NCBI GenBank assembly: GCA_029239635.1
Contig: JARBUN010000011.1
Span: 1 to 57,141, forward strand
Direction of reading: 5' to 3'
Length of the DNA: 57,141 bases
Source: Microbacterium sp.
GTDB taxonomy: Bacteria; Actinomycetota; Actinomycetes; Actinomycetales; Microbacteriaceae
Position numbers and translations under genes: made by a program. The notes beneath the pieces were generated by a model, which searched no databases, had not been told where the DNA came from, and saw only the letters and a list, made by a program, of their open reading frames with translations. Positions 18,933 through 25,464 of this stretch are shown in pieces (position 1 is the stretch's first letter; every line of letters starts with the position of its first letter).

Positions 18933-20015
18933 GTGCCGAACTTTGAGCAGCGAACACTCGACTCCCTGACGGACCTGCGCCTCGACCCGTTCAACCCACG
19001 CCTGCGCAAGGACGAGGAGGGCGCCACCGAGGCTGAGATCGTGAAGATCATGCTTGACCGATTCAAGGTCGAGGAGGTCGCAGAGTCGATCACCGTCGCG
19101 GGTTGGCTGGAGCAGGATCCCCTCATCGCGGTGAATGAGGACGGAGCGTACCGGGTCGTCGAAGGGAACCGTCGACTGACGGCTGTGAAGCTCCTGCTGG
19201 ACCCTTCCCTCGCTCCTCCGACCAAACAGACCCGCTGGAAGCAACTCGCGGGTTCGCTCAAGCCAGCGATCCGCGACGAGATCAAGTCGTTGAGTGTGCG
19301 AGTCTACCCAGACCGTGATGACCCCGAGGTCTCCGCGTACATCGGGTTTCGACACGTCACGGGAGTGCTTCCGTGGCCGGCGCTGGAGAAAGCGAGCTAC
19401 ATCGCGAGACTCGCCTCCAAGGGTGCGTCCTACCTGGAACTCGCCGAGAAGCTGGGGAGCTACCCAGCCCACATGGCGCGCCATCATCTAGCGTTCCAGC
19501 TTGTCGAGCAGGCTCAGGAATGGGAGATCGACGGCTATGAGCAGATGAGCAATGCATTCGGCGTGCTGCTTCGTTCGCTCCAAACCGAAGGGGTTCGGTC
19601 CTTCTTGGAGCTGAATCCGGCGAGCGATCCATCCGAGAATCTTGCACCCGTTCCCGAGCATAAGAAGGACGCTTACAAAGACTTCGTGAAGTGGACCTTC
19701 GGCACTGACTCTCAGGCTCGGGTACTGCCCGAGTCACGCGAACTCACTAAATGGAGCAAGATCCTCCTGAGCCCGGCCGCCGTGCGATATCTGCAAAATG
19801 CGGAGGAACCAAAGTTTGAAAAGGCGTGGTCGCGATCGGGTGGCGAGAGTGAGTCGATCGCTGGTGCACTCTGGAAAGCTTCCTATTTGCTCGCGGACGT
19901 AGTTCCGCTCCTCAGCGAACACGTGGATGATCCAGCAGTTCGTGATGCCGCCACCGAGGCACACCGCTACATGAAGCAGATCAGGACCCTCCTCGCCCTT
20001 CAAGGTGAGAAGTAA
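18933..20015 (+). CDS. ParB-like N-terminal domain protein
   Basis: The 360-aa protein starts at a GTG preceded by GGAGCGG. Its first 90 residues match the ParB/Srx fold: LTDLRLDPFNPRLRKD, then VAESITVAGWLEQDPLIAV and the hallmark YRVVEGNRRLTAVKLL (GNRR at 78-81). The remainder is helical and lacks a clear ParB helix-turn-helix. Without a ParA partner, plasmid partition is unlikely. Proteins with this fold also occur in DNA-modification and defence clusters (DndB-like proteins are an example), and the adjacent methyltransferase suggests such a role. It ends directly at the start of the next gene, so both are one operon. Confidence 0.75.
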   Translation: MPNFEQRTLDSLTDLRLDPFNPRLRKDEEGATEAEIVKIMLDRFKVEEVAESITVAGWLEQDPLIAVNEDGAYRVVEGNRRLTAVKLLLDPSLAPPTKQTRWKQLAGSLKPAIRDEIKSLSVRVYPDRDDPEVSAYIGFRHVTGVLPWPALEKASYIARLASKGASYLELAEKLGSYPAHMARHHLAFQLVEQAQEWEIDGYEQMSNAFGVLLRSLQTEGVRSFLELNPASDPSENLAPVPEHKKDAYKDFVKWTFGTDSQARVLPESRELTKWSKILLSPAAVRYLQNAEEPKFEKAWSRSGGESESIAGALWKASYLLADVVPLLSEHVDDPAVRDAATEAHRYMKQIRTLLALQGEK

Positions 20016-20993
20016 GTGCTGGCGATTCCACCTGGGTGCAGTGCCGAGGATCTGCCCAGACTCGCTGATTGGCTAGAAGCGTCCGCACTCGTATCTGACG
20101 GAGCAGTTTCCAAATCGGAAGTGATGGAGGAGCTCCAAGCCAGCGGGCTCGTTGCAGCGCCAGGTGAGTCCTTCGGCGAGGATGTCGACGAATTCGGATC
20201 GGGATCTGACGAGCGTCTCGACGATTCCCTCGAGCGGCTCGCCGACGACATCCTCGCAGAATGCCGACGACGGGAAACTCAGCTAACAAACGGATATCCA
20301 TTTCAAGTGACGACCGACCTGCTGTCGGTTCGTGCAGAAGCGGAGCCGGACAGTTATGCGTTCCTACTTGTTTCTGATTTAGGGCACCACTTCTCGGAGC
20401 TCAAGGATGCATTAAAGCCCGACACTCACAGTGGAATGCTGATGGAGAAGGTAGTCGAGGCGGCGACACGAGGCATTTTTGGGCGCTCGCAGAGATTTGG
20501 ATGGCCACGGGAGCACGAGTGGCCGACGCCGATCAAGAAGCGAGTGAAGAGACTCGCCAAAGAGCTGGAGGTGCCGGTCGATTCACTCAAACACAAAGTG
20601 GTACCAGTCGACAATGATCGAACGCTTGATGTCGTCGCGATCATGACCTTCGACGATACCCATGAGGCAAGTCTGATCGTCCTAATCCAGTGTGCTGCGG
20701 GGCAGAACTGGAAGTCAAAGCTCGGAGATCCGTCGATATCTGCATGGGACAACCTGCTGCAATGGCAGTCACCCATCGTTCGTGCAGTTGCACTGCCGTG
20801 GCGTCTTGGCGGCCGACGAAGCGACTGGACATATGGGCGTGTCTACAGCATGTCCAACCATGCGATGGTGCTCGACCGCCCCCGTCTGCTCGCCGGCCAG
20901 CCGGACGTCCACTTGGACGCCCGAATTCGCCCGGAACTCAAGCAGTGGTGGGAATCCGCCATCACCAAAATCCCGGACGCCCGGCACGCTTAG
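20016..20993 (+). CDS. unknown protein, possible nuclease partner of the ParB-like protein
   Basis: The GTG start follows the upstream TAA with no gap, so the 325-aa protein is translationally coupled to the ParB-like gene. The N-terminal third is acidic and probably flexible. The C-terminal half has LDVVAIMTFDD (Asp205), a beta strand, then LIVLIQCAAGQNWKSK (225-235) and later aromatic segments. An Asp, a following hydrophobic strand and a Q/E-C-x-x-G-x-x-W-x-x-K block could be a variant PD-(D/E)XK site with Gln for Glu, but that is inference. No membrane segment or signal is present. Confidence 0.65.
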   Translation: MLAIPPGCSAEDLPRLADWLEASALVSDGAVSKSEVMEELQASGLVAAPGESFGEDVDEFGSGSDERLDDSLERLADDILAECRRRETQLTNGYPFQVTTDLLSVRAEAEPDSYAFLLVSDLGHHFSELKDALKPDTHSGMLMEKVVEAATRGIFGRSQRFGWPREHEWPTPIKKRVKRLAKELEVPVDSLKHKVVPVDNDRTLDVVAIMTFDDTHEASLIVLIQCAAGQNWKSKLGDPSISAWDNLLQWQSPIVRAVALPWRLGGRRSDWTYGRVYSMSNHAMVLDRPRLLAGQPDVHLDARIRPELKQWWESAITKIPDARHA

Positions 20994-21142
20994 AACCATC
21001 GGTCGCCCCCGTTAGCTGGGCCGGTCCCGGGCCGGGAACCCAGCCAAGACCATCGCAAACCAGCCACCACCAACGAGCACGACTTCCGCGGAATCACGCG
21101 GCAAACGAGCACTCGTGAGCACCCACCGAGCCCGCGAGTACA
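20994..21142. terminator. hairpin after the 325-aa gene and empty right end of the element
   Basis: TAGCTGGG and CCCAGCCA (about 21013-21046) enclose CCGG/CCGG and make a strong dyad 20 nt after the stop codon, likely the terminator of the ParB-like operon. From 21047 to attR I see no gene or other signal. Confidence 0.6.
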
Positions 21143-21186
21143 ACTGAAAATCGTGAGGTCACGGGATCGACGCCCGTCGGAGCCAC
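21143..21186 (+). repeat. attR, right 44-bp attachment repeat
   Basis: This is an exact copy of 9375-9418, the 3' part of tRNA-Phe, and marks the right end of the element. Upstream tRNA bases are absent, so it is a fragment and not a second tRNA gene. Confidence 0.95.
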
Positions 21187-21187
21187 T

Positions 21188-21230
21188 GGGACCCTCGTGT
21201 GGCTTCTACGCACGGGGGTTCTTCTGTTTC
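21188..21230 (+). terminator. probable original terminator of tRNA-Phe
   Basis: CCTCGTGTG and CGCACGGGG around a short loop form an imperfect stem with G-U pairs, followed by TTCTTCTGTTT. It starts 2 nt after attR, the place where the tRNA gene ended before integration. From 21231 to 21352 only the promoter region of the next operon is expected, with TATAGC near 21334. Confidence 0.6.
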
Positions 21231-21352
21231 CGGATGCCCGAACAGGGTGAGCTTGAGCGCGAACCGGGTGAAGAACGCTGACCCTGCGTCACCGGTCGCT
21301 AGCCTCCCCCCTAGGCATGCATACATGTCGCGTATAGCGAAGGGGTAGGAAA

Positions 21353-21694
21353 ATGACCGCAACGGCAACGCTCGAAAGAGCGCGTTCCGCAGTAAGCAGG
21401 CGGGCTCTTGCGACAGCACTGGCATTCGTCGCGGTCCTCGGCATCGCGGTCGGCGCCGCCACCCCCGCGCACGCCGGAATCGGCATGTGGTACGTCAGTT
21501 CGAGCTGGGTCCAGTCGTATGCAGCATTGACCTCCACGGGCGGAGACGGGTACTTCCAGGCCAAGGCGGCTTTGGGTGGGAACGTCAAGTGGGGCAGGTA
21601 CTCGCCGAACAACACGCAGGCGCAAGTTGACGGGTTCAGCTTCAGCCACAGTGCGGTCCTCTTCCAGAATGGTCGCGTCTGGAAGAGCGGGTAA
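21353..21694 (+). CDS. small secreted peptide, bacteriocin-like candidate
   Basis: The 113-aa precursor has a Sec signal (hydrophobic core at about 19-35, cleavage after PAHA at 41), leaving a mature peptide of about 72 residues. It has no Cys and is rich in Gly, Ser, Trp, Tyr and Phe. The end reads SHSAVLFQNGRVWKSG. It is followed without a gap by a lipoprotein and then an adaptor, ATPase and permease, an order that recalls export and immunity operons of lactococcin-972-type bacteriocins. The peptide itself shows no convincing match to that family, so the function is inferred from context. GGGGTAGGA precedes the ATG. Confidence 0.7.
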   Translation: MTATATLERARSAVSRRALATALAFVAVLGIAVGAATPAHAGIGMWYVSSSWVQSYAALTSTGGDGYFQAKAALGGNVKWGRYSPNNTQAQVDGFSFSHSAVLFQNGRVWKSG

Positions 21695-22414
21695 TTGGTG
21701 GCCAGCGCACTCGAGCGGCGCGAGACACACAGTACCCACGCCGTCGCGCGTCCCCTCACCAGGCGCGCGACGGCGTCAACGCGGTCGCAGCCACAGGCAT
21801 TCATCGTGCTCGCGCTGCTCGCACTCGTCACGCCGAGTTGCGCGAGCCCATCCATCGCGACGGAGGAGCAGCGCCTTGCCCCCTCGCTGGAGGCCTACGC
21901 ACAGCAACAGCTCGCTCATGACGACCTGTCCGACTGGGATCGCGCCGTGATCGAGAAGGCCAGCCGGACGGGGACCGTCTCACAGGCGGACTACGACGAG
22001 GGCGCCGACAATTTCGAAACCTGCCTGAACTCCGCAGGTCTGCATTGGACGCGCACGAGACTTCTCAACGGAGTCGTCGAGTTTCAGCCACCGCCAGGTT
22101 CGGGGGCGACCGGCTCCGACGACAACGCCGCCCTGATCCAGGCACAGTGCTACCAGTCCACATACGCGTACACACAGGATTTCTTCGGCCTCCAGCAAGC
22201 CAATCCCGAGTTGCTCGCTGACTTCTCCTTGGCCGCGGTCAACTGCCTGAAGAAGGCAGCGGTGGTCGATGACGACTTCACCACGGACGACTTCGACAAA
22301 GTCGTCGGGGCACACGATTCGCCAGTCGCCGACTGGCCGTTCGACGTGTCCGATTCCCGGGCTCAGACCTGCCTTTACTCCCTGGGATACGCGGTCGTGA
22401 CCGATGCGAAGTAG
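21695..22414 (+). CDS. putative lipoprotein of the secreted-peptide operon
   Basis: The 239-aa product begins at TTG 21695, directly after the preceding stop, or at GTG 21698. After a basic leader of about 34 residues comes a hydrophobic stretch ending LALVTPSCASPS, a possible but imperfect lipobox. The mature part is acidic, with four further cysteines and no domain I know. Its place right after the secreted-peptide gene suggests an accessory or immunity role. This is inference. Confidence 0.65.
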   Translation: MVASALERRETHSTHAVARPLTRRATASTRSQPQAFIVLALLALVTPSCASPSIATEEQRLAPSLEAYAQQQLAHDDLSDWDRAVIEKASRTGTVSQADYDEGADNFETCLNSAGLHWTRTRLLNGVVEFQPPPGSGATGSDDNAALIQAQCYQSTYAYTQDFFGLQQANPELLADFSLAAVNCLKKAAVVDDDFTTDDFDKVVGAHDSPVADWPFDVSDSRAQTCLYSLGYAVVTDAK

Positions 22415-22513
22415 AGCGACCCGACCGAACGTCCGACTCCTCGTACTGCTGCTTGCAGACAAGCTGTCAATGCACCCGCACCGCCCCCTCCGGCGAAGGC
22501 GGAGAACATTCCT

Positions 22514-23551
22514 GTGAAACGCGCCCTCTCCGTCATCATCTCCTTCGCCCTCGGATGCGGAGTGGTGGTCGGCGCCGTCGTCGCGTACGGCATGCTGCCC
22601 GAACCATCCGGCGCGCTCGCCGAGGTTCCGAGCGAGACGAGCTACCCCGTGACGATGACGGACTTCCGCGATCAGCGCGCGCTCACCCTCTCCCCCACTT
22701 TCGCCTCGGGAACCGCTCTGCGCGCCGCCACGAACGGGACCGTGACGGCCACCGCCTGCATCCCGGGTCAGTCGCTCACCCCGGGCGAAGCAGCGTTCTG
22801 GGTCGACGATCAGCCCGTCGTCGCCCTCGCCGCCGACACCCCTTTCTTCCGTGACCTGTCAGGGGGCGACACCGGGCGCGACGTCGACGCCCTCCGTACG
22901 TCCCTCGCCACGCTGGGCTTCGACGTCGGCTCCACCGGAGCCTTCAGTCGCGACGTCAGCCGAGCCCTCTCGACTCTCCAGCATCGCGAGAAGATGGCCC
23001 ACACAGACGGCGACTTCGTCCTCGCGGATGTCCTCTGGATGCCGAGCCCCGTTCCCGTCGTCGCCTCGTGCGACGTTCAGCGGGGCCAAGCGTTCACATC
23101 AGGGAGCACGGTGGCGACGACCGTCGCCACACTCACTTCCTTGACAGTGTCCGGGCAGGCGGCGGGCGCCCTCGTCCCCGGCGAGCGAACCGTCCAGGTG
23201 CTAGGAGTCGACGCGAGCATTCCCGAGAGCGGGGTCCTCACTGATGTCGACACACTCGCTCGAATCGCTTCCTCGCCGGAAGGTCGTCAACACCTGACCG
23301 GCACCAAGACCGGCGACGCGGCCATGGTGTCCGGGACGAGCGCCTTGGCAACGCCGCTGCGCGTCGCCCCGATCCCGGTGTCGAGTGTTGTCGGCGGTCC
23401 CGGCGGACACGCGTGCGTCGTCGACGATCGCGCGGACTACCCCGTCACGGTCGTCAGCGCGAGCCTCGGCATGTCGCTCGTCACGTTCGACGCGGCGACC
23501 CCCACGAGCGTCCTTCTGCAGCCGCATCGCGAGAGCTGCGATGTCGGTTGA
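22514..23551 (+). CDS. membrane-anchored adaptor with peptidoglycan-binding-like domain
   Basis: The 345-aa protein starts at GTG 22514 with GGCGGAGAA upstream. One N-terminal helix (about 6-26) anchors it, and the rest is outside the membrane. Residues around 117-160 (GGDTGRDVDALRTSLATLGF and on) match the PG_binding_1 fold. The flanks resemble the HlyD/MacA type of adaptor often annotated as peptidoglycan-binding protein next to ABC exporters. The stop overlaps the ATPase start by 11 nt, so the two are coupled. Confidence 0.75.
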   Translation: MKRALSVIISFALGCGVVVGAVVAYGMLPEPSGALAEVPSETSYPVTMTDFRDQRALTLSPTFASGTALRAATNGTVTATACIPGQSLTPGEAAFWVDDQPVVALAADTPFFRDLSGGDTGRDVDALRTSLATLGFDVGSTGAFSRDVSRALSTLQHREKMAHTDGDFVLADVLWMPSPVPVVASCDVQRGQAFTSGSTVATTVATLTSLTVSGQAAGALVPGERTVQVLGVDASIPESGVLTDVDTLARIASSPEGRQHLTGTKTGDAAMVSGTSALATPLRVAPIPVSSVVGGPGGHACVVDDRADYPVTVVSASLGMSLVTFDAATPTSVLLQPHRESCDVG

Positions 23552-24158
23552 CGACGTGCACCTCACACTCACCGACGTCGGCCACCGGTGGGGCACCGGT
23601 CCCGCGTTGTTCCAGGACATCAGCCTGGAGCTTCATCGCGGCGACGTCGTCGCCCTGACCGGACCGTCCGGGTCCGGCAAATCCACGCTGCTGTCGATCG
23701 TCGCGGGGTGGCTCCCGCCGACGACGGGCACCGTGGAACGACATGGCATCCGTCGCATCCATTGGGTGTTCCAGAATCCGCACGGCCAACCCCGACGGTC
23801 CACACGCGACCACGTCGCCTATCCCTTCCTCGTGCGCGGCGCCCGCCGACGCGAGGCCGATCGCCGCGCCGACGAGACTCTCGGCCGGTTCGGGCTCGCC
23901 GACAAAGCGGAACGGGCGTTCTTCGAGCTCTCCGGCGGCGAAGCCCAGCGCTTGATGCTCGCTCGCGCCGCCGCCACAGCGCCCGACCTGCTCCTCGTCG
24001 ACGAGCCGACAGCCCAGCTCGACCGCGCCTCCGCACGGACGGTCAACGGCGTCCTGGCGGGACTCGCCGAGGCCGGGGCCATCGTCCTCGTCGCCTCTCA
24101 CGACGCCGACACCATCCGCGCGTGTGACCGGGCCGTCGACCTTCGCGTGGCAGCATGA
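23541..24158 (+). CDS. ABC transporter ATP-binding protein (MacB/LolD type)
   Basis: This 205-aa ATPase has Walker A GPSGSGKST (near residues 41-49), Q-loop VFQNPHG, signature ELSGGEAQRL, Walker B LLLVDEPTAQLD and the switch His in VASHD. Size and sequence type suit FtsX-like export systems. The start ATG at 23541 lies inside the end of the adaptor gene, and its stop overlaps the permease start (ATGA), so adaptor, ATPase and permease are made together. Confidence 0.9.
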   Translation: MSVDDVHLTLTDVGHRWGTGPALFQDISLELHRGDVVALTGPSGSGKSTLLSIVAGWLPPTTGTVERHGIRRIHWVFQNPHGQPRRSTRDHVAYPFLVRGARRREADRRADETLGRFGLADKAERAFFELSGGEAQRLMLARAAATAPDLLLVDEPTAQLDRASARTVNGVLAGLAEAGAIVLVASHDADTIRACDRAVDLRVAA

Positions 24159-25228
24159 TGCGGATCGCGGATGCCGTGGGCGAAGCGCTGCGGAACCTTC
24201 GCACGGGCGCCGCGGGGGCCGGCATCCTGGCCCTGCTCCTCGTCGTCGCATCGACGACACTCCTGCTGATTGACGTCGGGGCCATCGGGGCATTACAGGA
24301 CCGCGCGCGAAGTGTCCGCGACCATGCGGGGGACGTTCGCGTACTCGTGGCGAAGGATGCCGTCGACCCGCGCGCGTGCGCGGCTCTCGAGCACCTCGAC
24401 GGCGTCGACGACGCGGGCGCGATCTGGCAGACGGACGCCGTTCACCTCGTCGCACTCCCGCGCGTGAACGTGCCCGTGTTCGAGATCAGCTCGGGGGTTG
24501 CACGAATGCTCCGCCTCCCGTCGATGACGCCCGGCGGCGTCTACCTGTCCGACGACCTCGCCCGGCGATGGTCGGGACAGGAGGGAAGCGTGCTCGCCAC
24601 GACGAACGGACCGCTCACGGTGAACGGAACCTTCCTCTACCCGGACGACGGGCGCGATCCCCGATTCACCAACGCCCTCGTCGTGATCGGCGACAGCCCC
24701 TCAAGATCGTCCGAGTGCTGGTTCAGCGTGTGGCCCGCGACGACGGCCACCGATGCCCTCGCCTACGGAGCCGCGGTAGCCAGCGGAAGGGCGGACGCGG
24801 CACCGCAGATCGCGCCCCTCAACCCGACCGTGGGCCAGCTCTTCGATTTCGCGCGGGACTACCGTTCCCGGCTCACCGCCTTCGCCGCGCCGACCGTGAT
24901 CGTTCTCTTCGCGGTGGTCGCCTTCGCGGGCTGTCACCGGCGCCGCCTGGAGTTCGCGAGCAACCTCCACGCGGGCGCCCGCCGCCGCGACCTCGTGCGG
25001 ATCGCGGCGATCGAAGCGTTCCTGTGGGCGATCCTGTCCGCCGCGGCCACCTTCGGCCTCACGCGCCTGGCGACCAGACTTCTCCTCGAAGAACATGTCC
25101 CGGGACTTCTGCCCTCACTTACCGTCACGCTGGCTCTGGCTGTCGGCGCAGCGCTTTGCGGCGCTACGGTCCCTGCTCTGCTCACACGCGAGAGTCGGCT
25201 GTTCGCCCTGTTCAAGTCGCGACTCTGA
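24155..25228 (+). CDS. FtsX/MacB-like ABC permease
   Basis: The 357-aa membrane protein has one N-terminal helix (about 22-45), a large outer domain of about 200 residues, and three C-terminal helices, beginning with TVIVLFAVVAFAGC. This is the four-helix layout of FtsX/MacB permeases. With the adaptor and ATPase it forms a mechanotransmission-type pump. Such pumps act on substrates already outside the membrane, which fits the Sec signal on the small peptide. It is the last gene of the operon. Confidence 0.8.
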   Translation: MMRIADAVGEALRNLRTGAAGAGILALLLVVASTTLLLIDVGAIGALQDRARSVRDHAGDVRVLVAKDAVDPRACAALEHLDGVDDAGAIWQTDAVHLVALPRVNVPVFEISSGVARMLRLPSMTPGGVYLSDDLARRWSGQEGSVLATTNGPLTVNGTFLYPDDGRDPRFTNALVVIGDSPSRSSECWFSVWPATTATDALAYGAAVASGRADAAPQIAPLNPTVGQLFDFARDYRSRLTAFAAPTVIVLFAVVAFAGCHRRRLEFASNLHAGARRRDLVRIAAIEAFLWAILSAAATFGLTRLATRLLLEEHVPGLLPSLTVTLALAVGAALCGATVPALLTRESRLFALFKSRL

Positions 25229-25254
25229 GTGCAGAGGGTTCGCAGCCCTGCACC

Positions 25255-25328
25255 GAGAACAGGCGACGCGACGAAAACAGGCCATCCGCGGCGTCATCGC
25301 CCTGTTCTCGTGACATCCCCTACTCTCG
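25255..25328. repeat. intergenic dyad repeat, copy A
   Basis: Two AACAGG motifs (GAGAACAGG at 25255, AAAACAGGCC at 25274) are followed by the inverted CCCTGTTCTCG (25300-25310) and a decayed last unit, CCCCTACTCTCG. The same layout occurs at 53995-54074. The position between two genes of one direction suggests a REP-like or terminator element. Downstream to 25464 lies the MFS promoter region, with an imperfect TTTG...CAAA dyad at 25385-25403. Confidence 0.6.
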
Positions 25329-25464
25329 TGCAGCGAATCGCGTTTCCCCAGCGCGACCACCGCCCACTCCGAGACGCGCTACACTTTGTTGACTTTTAGC
25401 AAACACCTGGCGCCCGACTGAGCTTCCCGAGCCGTCCGCCAGGCCTTCTCTCGAAGAGGCCCCG

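Larger units (their letters stand above)
9375..21186. mobile_element. AICE/pSAM2-like integrated element in tRNA-Phe, probably defective
   Basis: About 11.8 kb lie between two perfect 44-bp repeats of the tRNA-Phe 3' end. The left part encodes on the minus strand an integrase remnant, an excisionase, a rolling-circle initiator, a lipoprotein, an FtsK-like DNA translocase and a Pra-like activator, the backbone expected of an actinomycete integrative and conjugative element. The right part (13.7-21.0 kb) is cargo, mostly DNA-methylation and nuclease genes. The integrase lacks its catalytic domain and the initiator has an apparent frameshift, so autonomous excision looks lost. The cargo is visibly less GC-rich than the host and lacks the GGATGCC heptamer common elsewhere. 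Confidence 0.9.

Noticed and set aside
18933..20015. Plasmid partition (parAB) locus
   Set aside because: There is no ParA gene and no parS-like palindrome; the protein also lacks the ParB helix-turn-helix.
21143..21186. Second tRNA-Phe gene at attR
   Set aside because: Only the part from the anticodon loop to the 3' end is present; the acceptor 5' strand and D arm are missing.
21159..21425. Minus-strand 88-aa frame over attR
   Set aside because: It covers the att fragment, the terminator and the start of the secreted-peptide gene; no ribosome binding site or domain supports it.
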